Positions 49,452 through 62,510 of a stretch of 64,000 nt of DNA are shown here, one piece after another (positions within the stretch are counted from its first letter, which is position 1; the number at the start of each line of letters is the position of its first letter). The translations under genes were made by a program, and so were the position numbers. Source of the stretch: Clavelina lepadiformis (lineage: Eukaryota > Chordata > Ascidiacea > Aplousobranchia > Clavelinidae); the NCBI RefSeq assembly GCF_947623445.1, contig NC_135242.1:7378001-7442000 (forward strand). The letters run 5' to 3'. The notes under the pieces were generated by a model. That model did no database searches. It was not told the origin of the DNA and worked only from the letters and a program-made list of their open reading frames with translations.

Positions 49452-49489
49452 TATTGGACTCACAAAGGACGGTCTTATTCACCAAAGAG
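49452..49489 (+). repeat. Short sushi-exon remnant at the duplication edge
   Basis: About 38 bp (actcacaaaggacggtctta and following) match exon 4 of the right sushi gene at 41806-41843 with about six mismatches, on the same strand. The match starts where ORC2 similarity stops. Confidence 0.5.
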
Positions 49490-51619
49490 TAGCTAAAATT
49501 CCAATCTGTTTCATACCATTGCTGTAAAACTTTGCCGGAAATAAAGTGTAGCATACCTGTACAACTGTACTTTTGATTTCCTTAATTACAGTTTGATTTC
49601 GCATTTATTTATTTATGTGTACGCTTGATGTCACTGGAGAGTCAAGTTAATTTATATGGGCAAAAGTTAAAAGCTTTTTGTCTGCAAGCGAGTTAAGTAG
49701 CTATAAGACTATATACGTCCAAATTTGTCAACATTTTAGTTGGCAAATTTTGTGGATTTAACTAACGTAGATATCAAAAGAAACGATTACATATGATGAT
49801 TCCTATAGGTAGGCCTACATAAATGAACAGGAAAATTTTTGGGCAAAAGACATTATTTATTGCAATTTTATAACTACAACAAATAAAATAGGCTACAATG
49901 CCTAAGTATTTTTAACGCATAGCCCATACTTGCTTTTTCGTAAATAGAGGATAGGTTTGCGTGTAATAAGACAATATAGTTATTAAATCCAGTTAAAACA
50001 ATCACCTCGTATAAGCATCATTACCGTAAAATATATTTCATTTGTGGTTTGTGCTGAAGATATATGTAAATTGTTAAGACCTAAAATTTATCTAAAAATC
50101 TAAAATTTCATTAGTTATTTTGTTTGTTTTGTATGTAAAAAATCTTTTCTTGAAACGTCTAATTCAAATATAAAAACAATTGCCCATGAAAATTATGAGA
50201 GATATTTTCAAATAACAAAACTATAACAACAATGTTTTCTAAAAAATTGAGGTAAAAAATTTGTTTTGAAAATATGTTTTTAAAAAAATTGTGTTTGCAA
50301 TACATTTATTGTGAAACTGCACTGAATTTCATGCAACGACATTTGCTGCCAACAGTACATTTACTGCAGGTTATGGGAAATGAAACTTTGAAATGCTCCA
50401 AGGATAGTAAGACTGAATTTACATTAAAAACATACATCTTACATACAAAAGTAATTAAATTTACATAGTATATTACTCATTACTGGCTTTCGTACATGAA
50501 GTATCTCCTACAAATTGGCTACAACATTATTTTAATCATTAGTTTATAGTCATGGGATCGTTATGAGATTATAATAATGATTGCGCATTATTTCGCCTAA
50601 ACTCCGCAATTCTAAAGTCCGCCATATAGCTGATATATAGCCAAAATTTTCAATTCATAACACTTAATCGAGCATATCAATTGTGGCCACTTGATTACAA
50701 GAATAATTTCAATAGATCAGATAGAACTCGAGGTACCAGCAAAACACTTTCTGTGACAAAATATTATCTTTGATATTAATTCTTGATACATAATTTAGGT
50801 CGTACTATATAGTGGATTATATATGGAAGACAGACAAAACGCAAGCATGACATGTTGCCAGCCCGCTAGCTGTGACCTCTTATGGTGTCTAAGGCTAAGC
50901 CACTGGCTACAAATGAATTCAGATACTTTACACTACATTTAATTCGGATTAAAGCAAAACAACAAAAAGTGTTTGCATAACGATAAAAACTATACACGCT
51001 ATAGTTGACAGAACCAAGTCGTGACAACATTCTGTTATATTTTACTGCGTGTATTACGCCAGGAAACTATGACGTTTGTAGTGACTCTTAATTGGATACT
51101 GACTGAACACAACAGAATAAATATAAAATTCAATGTGACGTTGCGTTAACAGTTATATAACAGTTGAAATTTGTCATGTTGTGATGTTATAATAATTTAC
51201 CAAAATAGTTTCAAATCTGATAAAAACATTTAAAATTGTTATCATTTTTACAAAATGCTGCTCGAAATAGATGTTATTTTAAATACGCATGAAGAAAGGT
51301 TATATTTAAGTTAGCTATTTAAGTTAGTTAAGTTAGGTTTAAACTATTTAGTTATTTAAGTTAGGTTATATTTAAAGTCTTTGGCCGGTCGGGACTTATT
51401 ACTTTCGTAGATAATTGAGAATTTCCAATGTTCCTCGATTTAACTTTAAAAATGGCTCAAATTATGCAATTTACAGCATCCATACGTTCAAAAAAACATG
51501 CAGGGCATAAGAAAATCAATATACAGTTTAAACGTATAGGGAAGCACATCTATAGCTTAAGCCTAACTCTGAGAATGGGTATATGCTTGCAAATTTGAAA
51601 TATTTAAGTTAATTAATTA
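49490..51619. other. Non-coding AT-rich stretch
   Basis: About 2.1 kb with no exon of either strand that I can support; only short low-complexity repeats such as ttaagttag near 51300-51380. Confidence 0.5.
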
Positions 51620-53611
51620 CACAAGGGAACACAATTTTTGTTGACTTCGATCTAAAAATTGTTTTTAACTAACTTTTGGGCGCTGAATCCAAAAATGACA
51701 TCGGTTTTTTCTCTATCACGTCAAGTTTTTGAGCTAGGCACCCACCACTTTTTCTCATAACCCACAAAAAAGTACAACATTTAAGACATCTGCGTTTATT
51801 GTATAAAACGTTTTAAGAACTACAAGCAACCGAAAGTAACTCAATGGTTTCCAAATAAACATTTGTACAGCTCTATTCTGCTCCTTAAAACGGATATTGC
51901 TTCTGCAGGACAAAAACGGGCGAGTTTTAGGGCAAAAGTTTACGCTTGTAGCTTTTCCTAGCATGTTCAAGCTGTGGGTAGTCTCGCTTAATACTGTACT
52001 CCAGCAATAGTCAGCCAGAATATGTAAGTCCCATCTTCCCTGATGTCTTTCCTCCACCACCTTCAGATCTTTGTGGAATCTTTCTCCTTGCTCATCGCTG
52101 ACCGCACCAAGGTTTTCCGGGAAATTAGCAAGATGGCTATGCAAAAAATGCATCTTGATGCTCATGTTGCAGCCGAGTTCTTTGTAGCTTTTCAATAGCT
52201 TCTGAACAATTTCGATATAATTCTCTGCCCGTGTATTCCCAAGAAATCCCTTGACAAGGTTTTTAAATGATAACCAGGCATTTTCTTCCAATTCTGACAT
52301 TGAACCACTGAAACGTTCATCTTTGATGAGTTGCAGAATTTGTGGACCATTAAATACACCAGCCTTAATTTTTTGTATTGACAGGCCAGGAAAAGCCCAG
52401 TTGCTTTCAGTTGACGATGCTTTAACGAATTGCTTCATTAGGCCGAGCTTTATATGCAGAGGTGGGAAAATAATTTTCTCTCTGTCAACAAGTGGCTCAT
52501 GTAGAATATTGGGATCACCAGGTTTAAGGTCAGATCTTGGAGGCCAGTTCTTCTCCACCCAGTGCTGATCTCGAGCTCTGCTGTCCCACATACACAAAAA
52601 TAGCAAGGGTACTTTGTGTATCCATGTTGCTGACAAAGAAGAAAACATACCATTTTAAGGTCAACAAATATGATACAATTGTGCTTGTGATATTGCAACA
52701 ATTCAATTACTCTTTTTATGTTTCCGTATTCTTCACGAAGACTAACTGAATGTGCAATTGGTACTGCACCGTATAAATTGCCATTTTGGAGAAGGACGCA
52801 CTTTAAGCTCCACTTTGAGCTGTCAATGAACATTCGCCATTCAGTTGAGTTGTAGATCGGAATTCCCAACTCCTCCAGTAACACAAAAGCTACTGTCACT
52901 TCGAAAGTACGGTAAAAAACGCAATTTCTCTCGAACGAAAGTACGATACCTACGCTCCTTTTCCAAGTAAACATTCCACGCTTTTATGAAACTATAACTT
53001 CAAAGCGAGGCAACACGTGTTTTGAGCGCACAAGTATTTTGTGTTGACAAGCTTTTTAAACGTGTGGTATAACAGAGTCGTCATCTTTTCAAGGCATTTG
53101 ACAGTTACTGATGCAAAATTGCACAATAGTGTGAAATTTAATGAACCTGGAACCACCACTCATCACTTTGCAGGGATAGGAACAGATATTATTTTATTGC
53201 TTGTCTGTTTTCCTGGAAAGTACGAATACATACATGGTTGAAAGTGGAAACCAACTAACTTCAATTTTACCATTCTTATCTAGTTTTCTTGAATGATTGC
53301 ATCCTCCAACCAAAAATGGGGGAAAAAGCATCGACTTAAATCGATGCCTGTGCCTTTTTTGCTTAATAATTCAGTTGACCCTTCTTGTATATAACTTACT
53401 ATATGATTAGCCTGTGCATTCCTATTACGTATGGAAAAGCAATACGGCTAATGTCCTGAAAAGTTGCATATTTTGGATGAATGCTGTAGAGCAAAAACTT
53501 GACGTGATAGAAGAAAACTGGCGGCATTTTTGAATTCAGCACACCGGAATCAGCCTAAATCAAGTGCAAAATCAAAGTCAACAAATTTTTTTTCAAAATT
53601 GTTCCCCAGTG
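51620..53611 (-). mobile_element. DNA transposon copy 2 with CAC ends and TTA target duplication
   Basis: Long imperfect inverted repeats of more than 100 bp: CACAAGGGAACACAATTTTT at the left and complement of CACTGGGGAACAATTTTGAA at the right, both running into a shared ATCACGTCAAGTTTTTG. Flanked by tta (51617-51619, 53612-53614). Length 1992 bp. Confidence 0.82.
51755..52974 (-). pseudogene. Transposase-like protein of copy 2, frameshifted and N-terminally truncated
   Basis: Minus-strand frame 52450-52974 has TEWRMFIDSSKWSLKCVLLQ, HSVSLREEY and GYTKYPCYFC. Near 52620 the frame changes to the second part (51755-52648) with MWDSRARDQHW, FPPLHIKLGLMKQFVKA, KAGVFNGPQI, MSIKMHFLHSHLANFPENLG and EQGERFHKDLKVVEERHQGR. 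It is homologous to the copy 1 protein but keeps the middle that copy 1 lost and lacks the N-terminal cysteine region. Confidence 0.75.
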
Positions 53612-54196
53612 TTATTACTGATTGCTTTAAGTTTAAATGCAAGTAGCCTAATTTGATTATGGTGTAATTTCATGAAATTGCTTCAACCGGCTCGTAATTT
53701 ACCGCCACTATCTGTAACAAGAAATGGAATGTTTTACTACGTTGTTCTGCCACGTGGATTTCAATATTCCTATCTGAAGTTTTCTTTGCTCTACACTTTA
53801 AATTAAATATATGAGTTCAACGCTGGATCGCGAAAACACGACATAAAACAAGAAACACAATGTTTGCAACATATCGTATGTTTGTATTGACGACGGTGAA
53901 ATGAGTAAAAACAATTAAACAATGGTTTTTGCGTTCTCAAATGTGCATTGCGGTTGAATGTATACAATGGTTTTGGATTCCTTTGCTTTCTTTTTGCTCT
54001 TCTGTAGATCAATTATTGATGAGTTTATCCATTTATCCCAAGCTATTAAGAAAAAAATTCGATGTTTGTTTATTCATAAAAACCGTCGAAGATGTTGATA
54101 TAATATTCATTTTTCATTTAACAAAATATTTCCTAATTTTACAAATTGATTTTCACCAAATTTAAATTTTTGTGCGTAAAACTCAACAGCTTTCTC
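53612..54196. other. 3' flank of the sushi-somatomedin B gene
   Basis: No gene seen. Probably holds the 3' UTR of the minus-strand gene ending at 54197. Confidence 0.45.
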
Positions 54197-57100
54197 TTAC
54201 ACGTGCAGTCTTGAACAAGTGTCTTTGTAATCACTACAGCAATCGTTTTGGTGAGTGCACCAGTTGTCGCACGCACAACCTCCCAATACGTTTATCTGTC
54301 CACAATTGTTTTTGCAAGAGCTAGCCACCGGCGTCACATCTAAAATCGGAGTAATATTGAAAATAAGCGTGTATTGAACAAAAAGAAAACGACCACCGTT
54401 GTATAAGATAGATGGGTTTACTTACATCGGCATGTTGGAACAGAATGAGACCATTTTCCATCGTTCTTACAACGTGACTTCGCAGAACCTTCCAAAACGT
54501 AGTTGCTGTCACAGCCAAAAGTGGCAAATTGGCCGCTGTAATAAACATTGGGATTTTCTTCCACGTAATGGCCGTTAAGTGGTGGAGGACGGAAAGCACA
54601 TGATTCCATTGCTAAAACAGTTGGAAAAATACTGGTTAGCTGAAAAAATTCTATTAAAAGCATCCGATTTAAAGGGCTTTTTTACAAAAGTAATAGCATT
54701 AACCTCGGCATTGTGGTATAGGATTATTCCATTGTCCATTGCTTTTGCAGACAGATAAATGACTGCCGGCCAATTTGTACCCATCATAACACATAAATTC
54801 TGCTTTGTCACCCATAAACCAATCCGATTTTTGTCCATTTTTATATCCTCCGTTAGCTGGGGGCTCTCGATCAGCGCAAAATGCTGAAATAGACGTCACG
54901 GTTAAACAGACCATTCCGGTGTGATCATGTTTGACATAGCAACATACTTTCAGTGTAGGCTGGTGTTAAAAACTTTGGATCCAGCTTTTTTGTGGAAAAA
55001 CTTTTTTATAAGTCTATTCATTATCCTATAAGCAGTTGAAGAATTTTTTTTATACTTACGATCACATCGGGGTTGATCTGACCAGCCGTGATAATAACAA
55101 GTTATTCTACCCAGCCCGCGCATCTTGTACCCACGTTGGCATTGATATTCTACAGCGTCGTTTATACGGTATCTGTGACTGGTAGGTTGCTGGTTGTGAA
55201 TTGCTCCATGAGGAATTTCGTTTGGTGGATCGCAGCCTCCTGTTGTGCACAGATATATAGATTTTATCTCTTTTATGCGGTTTAACTAAAATTGTTGGAT
55301 GTAAAAAGAAGAATTGTTAGTTTGTAGCCTGCGTTTGACGTTTCCAAACAACAGCAGTGACTTACTTTCACATCTAGGTACGTTGCTGCTCCATCTGAAA
55401 TCCGTTTGGCACGTTGATGAATCGGACCCAACTAAGTGATAGTTAGGCAGGCATGAAAATCTTGCAGTATCTCTCGGTTTCCAACTTTCCTTTTCATAGC
55501 CAACGACGTACTGTCCGTTCTCAGGGGGAGCTCGATAAGGACAAGCGACTAATTCATAAAAGATATCTAAATCGGGTTATTTAAACTCGGAACTTAACTG
55601 GCTTTATATGTAATGAAAAACTGTAAGTGTGCTCCTGAAGCCTGAAGTACTCACGAAGACACGTTGGCAAGTGAGTCCACCCATTGTTACCGCATATAGC
55701 TTTGCTTTTTCCATGGAGTTGATATCCATGATCACATTTAAATTTTACCCACTCCTGAACACCAAATTTTTCCTTGCCGTTTGGGTCAGTAAAAACCCTC
55801 CCACGAGGCGGGTCTTTGGGTCGAAGACAACCTCCTTTTTAAACAATGCTCACGATCATTTAGTATTGATAAGAGTCTAATTTTGTTACAGATATATGAC
55901 AAATGCAATTCAAATAAATTCAAAAAAGCAAGAATATAACTTACGTTGGCATCTTGGTAAATCTCTATTCCAGATATAATTATTTCCACAAGTGGAAGTT
56001 TCCGACCCGAATAGAACATAATTGTGATCACATTCGAACCTTGCAACGTCTCCTGGAAACCACATCTTTTTTCCTTTATTTCCAATGTATCTTCCATTTG
56101 AAGGCGGATCTCTGTGTTGGCAGGCATCTGCACATTAATACGCATAACAATAGAGTATCTCGAAGCTACACCAGAATTTTTACGACCGTCCCATATGCCA
56201 GACATAACATCTTTTACATGCATGTTTACTTCATAGTTTAGGAAAACTCGTTGTATGAAGTTTGTAACTTTTTGCTTTTGTGTAAAAATTGTCAAAACAT
56301 GTCATAGCAAAGTATATATTCATAAAACTCGGGTGAAACTGGTAATGAACGCAACTTACGTCGACAAATGGGTTCATGAGACCAGCCATCGTAACGACAA
56401 TATACTTTGGCATCTCCATCAATATGAAACCAATCATCGCAAATATAAGTGACGTATTCTCCAACTTTGAAAATGTCTTTCGCGTGTGGTTGTGACTCAA
56501 TTATTCCGTGCGGCGGTCTGGCCGGTCGCCTACACCCATCTGTAAAATATATAAATGACGCTGTATACCCCAAGATCCTGTCGCAGTAGCACCACCATTA
56601 TTTTTTTATGGATTGGCTTCGGTCACCGCTAATAAATCTTTAGAGACCGCACCTATCAGAAACTAACTGCTTACTTTCAGACTAACTGCTCATGTCGCTG
56701 CAAAAATATAAATTTTGAGAAAATTACCCAAAATACTCTGAGCTCACCAGACCACCGCTAACGTATAAACTTACGTTCACAAGTAGGAAGGTAGTTTGAC
56801 CACAGACCGTTGTCACGACAACTTGCATTGTCATCTCCAAACAGGAAGTAGCCTGACCTGCAACCATATCTTGCAACTTCGCCTGGAAACCAAACTGCTT
56901 TATCGCTTTGTTGGGTGTAGATGACGTTTTCAGAAAGTGGACGGTGAGGACAGTAACCTTAAAGTTAAAAATGTTTTCAAACTTATAAGCTCTACAGAAT
57001 AATGTTTTACGATTATACTTTTATTTATCCCTGTAGAATTAAGTTGGTTTTATATAATAATTCAAGAAAACACTATTTTTCGCCTTGTACAAAAGAAGTC

Positions 57101-60100
57101 TCATTGTTTATTTTACTGCATCGCAACTTGGTTTTATTGATGGATAAAACAGTCCTAACAATTGATATCAAATTCGTTTAACTTACGTCTACATGTGGGA
57201 GCAACAGTCCAACTTCCATCTCTACAGTACACCTGGGAATTTCCTTGTAATGCGTATCCCTCGTTGCATCGATAAATTAAGACGTCACCACTGGCGAACT
57301 TACCATTGGATGTAGATGAAGCGTGGAAAGCGCCGTAACTGATATGAGGTGGATGCCCACAGCCACCTTATAGAAAATATTGATTTGTTTTGCAAACCGC
57401 TAAAAACCAATGACGTAGCCATAACAACAGAGCCTCCAACATAACAACTAAAGAAATCAGTAGTTTTAAAGACAGACACCTATAGTAGTAAGCAAAAGCA
57501 AGTTTTTACAAAACACACTTACGTTCGCATTTCGGAACTTCATAATTCCATCCTCTGCCTTCACAACGGGAGGTTGCCTTACCGACTAGAATGTAATTCG
57601 GCTCGCATCCGAATGTCACATTATCTCCTGCACGCGGTGTTCCTTTGTATGAGCCTTGTGAATAGAATCCAAATCGTGGAGGGTCACGACGAGGACACGA
57701 ATACTGAGGTTGTGAAGTTGGATCTCTCCGTGGGCGATAAGGTCTGGTGGTAGTTCTTTGTGCTACTGAGAAAGTATTGCGATGGTGCTTTGAACTACAT
57801 AATCAATTTTCCATATACGATATGGCCTAACGATTTTATGGTTTTGTTACACGTATTTTTCTCAAATTATCGTTACACACACAACTCACGTTGACACTTT
57901 GGAGTTCCATAATTCCATCCACCGACGTTATTACATTGAAAGGTTGCGCTATTGGCTAAAATATAACCTGGTTCACAACCAAACTCAGCGACATCTCCCG
58001 GATACCAAATCTTTTTATCAGAGTCTTCGAGGTAGAATCCATGAGATGGAGGTGGAAGGCGTTTACATGGGGTAATACGAGACGCATGTAATGCAGATTC
58101 TTGAAAAGGATAAGGCCGGATGGGTGTCCTCAATATACCTGCAAAGGAGATATCTTCACTATAGCTGTATAAAGTCTGGTATGTAGGCTAATGGCCTAAA
58201 ATGCATTGTCTTTTAATTATTATTGGTTTATTCTATTTACATATTACTTTAGTGCACAAGCACGTGCGATTGCAAATCGTAAATATTAGCTTTACCAATG
58301 TTGCGTATAACATTTAAATCGTTTGACATTATACCAATGACAAAGAGATGTAGAAGTCCTTACGTCTGCATTTTGGTGCCACAGAAAATTCACCATTATC
58401 TGTGCAGGTAACTCGAGCATTCCCAACCAAACGGTATCCGTCATTACAATGGTAAGTAACCTCTTCGTTGTTATAAAAGTAAGATTTTGATGCGGGTGTC
58501 GAATCCACATAGCCGTTATCGGGATTACTTGGTCTCTTGCAATAACCTGAAAGAACAAGTCGAATTTATTTTGACTTTGCCCCATAGAAAAATACGTTAT
58601 GTAATTTATGTGCATATATAGTAGAGTCGTTTTGTAGATAAAAAGGAAAACCAAAGGGCCCGGTTGAAAAGCGAAAGAAATAGCTCACGTCGACAATGAG
58701 GAACTTCTTGCTTCCAGGATCCATCGCGCCCACAGCGGGATTTGGCTCTTCCAACCAAGCGAAATCCATCGTTGCAAGTAAATTCTGCCTTACTACGTAG
58801 TCCCCAGTATCTATTTTTTGGGGTATTGATGTATCTTCCATTTTCAGGAGGATTCCTGTGAGGACAGGATGGTGGTTTTTTGGTAGTTTTCTGTTTTGTG
58901 ATGATCTGAGGTCTTTGGGTGGGCTGTACTCTTGTAGTTTCAGTCGATACTGAAACTGCTGCTTAAAATTTGTACAAAATTATTGAAATGTGTTTACCTC
59001 ATAAAACCATATAGGTCTACTCACAAAATAACACTTCGTAACTATAAATAGTCTCGCGAGATAATTTTACACATGTACAGCAATTGTAACTTGTGGTAAT
59101 TTTAAGTTAAGTGTATAAAACATTGTTCCTGCTACAAAATCCAACACATATATTATCATACGTTAAAAAACAACCCTGCAAAAGCGGTTGGCACGTAAAT
59201 AAAATGACCTTACCTGCACATTGAGGTGTGTGAGACCAACCATTGTTAGTGCAGAGTACCCTACTTTCCGCTGATAAGCGATAACCTTTAAGGCAAGCAT
59301 ATACGATGTGATCTCCTTCATGAAATCTTGTTTGTCCGCTCGGTGACGACCATAAGGACCCATGAAGAGGTTCTTTGGGTCGGATGCACACCCCCATTGC
59401 CGGGAATGATAATGATTTTTCTTTAGTCATATTTTCACAGAAAGAATAATATGTTTGAATGATTTTTTTAATTCTATTACTTTCAAAAAATAGCGGTACT
59501 GTATTTACAAACGACATATAAATCTTAACTAGCAAATGGGGAATTAAACGCAAATAAAGTTTTAGCCCACAAAAAATTATACAGCTACTTTTACTTTACT
59601 TGCACAACTTGGTTGGTGTGACCATCCTGCGCTGTAGCAATAAACTCTGGCCGCTCCATGTAAAAGGTAGTTGGGATTACAACCATATGTGATGTAATCT
59701 CCCACAGCAACTAACCCGTTGGTTGTTGAGTAGTATGAAAAATAACCGTTTTCAGGATCTTTGGGTTCATCGCATCCCCTGCGCTGTGAATGTGCTACGA
59801 GAGGAACAAATTTCAGGACATAATACAACTGTCTTTGCATTATTTTGTATTAATATCGTCCCAAAAACCATGTGGTTATATACAACAAGTTTTTCAATTT
59901 ATATGCTTGCGACTTTATTGGTGCAGGCCACAAAGTTTCAATAGAATTTTTCAAACGTGGTGCTTGGGTAGAATTTTCGGAAAAGTGAATTTACTAAACC
60001 GTGGATTTACTATTGTAGCCGCTGATCTGACCAAGCTTCATAAAAGTGAAGCTAAATAAAAACTTACGTAAGCATATTGGCGAAGGGCTTGACCAGCTAT

Positions 60101-60311
60101 TTGTAGAAAGGCAGAATGACCGTTGACTGCCAAACATGAAGTGCCCTGGAGAACAAGAATAACGAATTGACTGTCCCGGCCGATAACTGTTTGCTTTTGG
60201 ACTGTAAGACGTTTCCTCATAAGTACGCGGTTGAGTACAACAGTTGACAAAGGTTATCATCTGGCCTACCAGAAAACAACTCAATGCTGCAAATGCTCTT
60301 TTCCAGTGCAT
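54197..60311 (-). CDS. Secreted 16-sushi protein with C-terminal somatomedin B domain
   Basis: Seventeen exons, 1123 residues: 60068-60311, 59600-59794, 59214-59420, 58689-58961, 58364-58546, 57890-58138, 57523-57765, 57187-57366, 56775-56957, 56360-56539, 55945-56127, 55655-55834, 55366-55548, 55060-55239, 54704-54883, 54426-54611, 54197-54339. Every intron is phase 1. It starts with a signal peptide (MHWKRAFAALSCFLVGQM), then sixteen four-cysteine sushi domains. Exons 4, 6 and 7 add Thr/Pro/Arg-rich linkers before their domain (for example TETTRVQPTQRPQ). The last exon is a somatomedin B module with eight cysteines (CKNNCG, GCACDNWC, NDCCSDYKDTC). Known somatomedin B domains bind proteases, inhibitors or integrin partners. 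No membrane span. Its first exon and A/B domain types show common origin with the two palindrome genes. Exon 2 and 3 acceptors were chosen by phase. Confidence 0.9.
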
Positions 60312-62510
60312 GCCTGCTGTACTAATCGCTTTTTAACTCGATCAAGCGTGTAGTGACTTGTTTATGAAAACAAACTAGTTTTAAACTGCATTTAAAACAC
60401 CAAAGAAATAAAATAAAATAAAAAAGGGAAGTTATTATGCCATTGGCATTTCAAAGAAAATTGTTGTAAACAATTTAAAATAATTTCTACATTTTTATTT
60501 TCTTGGTTACAGTAATTCAAGATTAATGGTTTCAAAAATGTTGCACTAAGTTTCATCGAGTTTAGTACTCCATAACTTATGTATACATTCTATAAAGTAT
60601 GTTATGCAATCAAACAATTATTGGTTGGGCAATATTTACTACTTATTATTACCAAAATAACGGTAAAGCTAAAAAAAGGGCTGTCAACATTATGCTTTGC
60701 TGTTTCCTCCATATTTTAAATAAATTTTCGCAAAAATGTCCTTATTTTTAAACGTCACTCTTCTTCAACCAAAGTCTTCAAACCATTTGCATAACAGTCC
60801 TAAATTTGCGGCATTTTTATACAAAATTACTGAAGTCATGTGACAAGAATTACATAAGCTAGCAATCTGAATTTTAATTTTGGGGTTTTCGCAATTTATT
60901 ATAACAACGAGACATTTCGCCAAAAATACTTTTCTTTATTAATAAAGCTACAGATCACTACAGAAATAAGTTAAAGTTATATGCAAGGAAAAATAGTTTC
61001 TTGGAATTTTTTTCTAAAACCGAGCATTCGGAATTTGAATTATCACGGACAGAAATATGTTGAGTAAAAGATATTTACTAAATTTAAACTTAATGGGAGA
61101 CTAAGTAATACCAAATCTGTTTTTCAATGTCACTGCGCGGTGGTTTTGCGCCAAAAACATGCATCCAATACATGACAAGCTATTATCGCCTATCTTATAA
61201 CAAGTCTATAGAGTGTGTAACATGAATTAGCCTAAGATCTATTATGAATAGTGGGTTAGCTTTTACAAGCTCTACATTGATTTTAAACTGTTTTTAGCGA
61301 TACAGCAGTATATGTATATTTTCTGATGAAAAAAATGACTTTTGCACTAAATCATACTTTTGCATAACGTGTAAAAACCCTTTTACGATTCCAAATACTA
61401 GTCATCAATTTATTGGGTTCCATATACAATAAAATTTAAATTAAAAACGATTTATTCAAGGAAAATGTCTACACTTTGATAAACCAACTTAATTAAAAAG
61501 GATGAAATTGCTAGATAAATTACGACTTACGCTGTTATAGATTTGTCCAAATGTGAAAAAGTTTCTGCATCTGAGGCAGCACGTTCGGCTTCCCTTTACC
61601 AAATGCAGCACAAAAGCTTCCTTTTATCCAAATGTGGAAAACTGCTATAAAGTATTTTTCGGTTACATAAAAACGCAACTGAACATGGCTATTTAACGAA
61701 AGACCCAACGATAAAGCAATTAAACATTGACATGTTCTATAATCGTGACAAAATTTACAAAGTCAGCCTTCCCAATTTCACACGACTACGAGTTGCTAAA
61801 ATGCCATGACTATATTTGGTGAAACGAGGGTTGCCATTTATCGACTGTATCATTTTATTTTTCTATACAAAGTAGGCCGATGTCTTCGCTTTCGTGCAAA
61901 CTGCTTTTCGTGGAGTAAGGGTCAAAATGCCACAATGATTTTAACAGTTTTTGTAATATAACTTGTGATATGTTTTTTTAATGATGTGGCTTACGTAATA
62001 AAATATATCAACCTTCTCCGAGTTGCATTCTGTTGGATCTCTCAGTTAGCCTACTTTCATTTCTTTGGGTGTATAGTGACAACATAGCGATATCGTCACA
62101 TTGAAAATGCCAACAAAGCAGAAGATGTAATATATGAGCAAAAGCGCTCGGAACAGTACTAAGCAATTGGCAGCCTGCAAACGAAATGTGCAGTAGTTCG
62201 TTTTGAACTAGGATATATTGATGTACGAGTTGGGATATGATTCTCACTGCACGCCTGTGCAAGAAATGACTTGGTAGACCGTATTGACCGTAAGAATGTT
62301 GGAAGCCCGTTGGCTCAAAGCTATGACGGCCAAAAGCGCTTTAACAATAATTATTATTAATTACTATTCAGCACGCGTAAGCGGCTTTGTGTTTCATTTT
62401 CCTGCAAATTGTCTGGAATGTGACTGATGCGAAGCCAATAAGTAGCCAACAGATCCCATCAGCTGCACGACATTTTGTGTGGTGCGCAGTGTGTAGTCTA
62501 CGGAGCAACT
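60312..62510. other. Divergent upstream region between the sushi-SMB and LDLa genes
   Basis: About 2.2 kb of AT-rich DNA with no exon or bounded repeat. The two genes start away from each other, so promoters for both should lie here. No convincing TATA box was identified. Confidence 0.45.
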
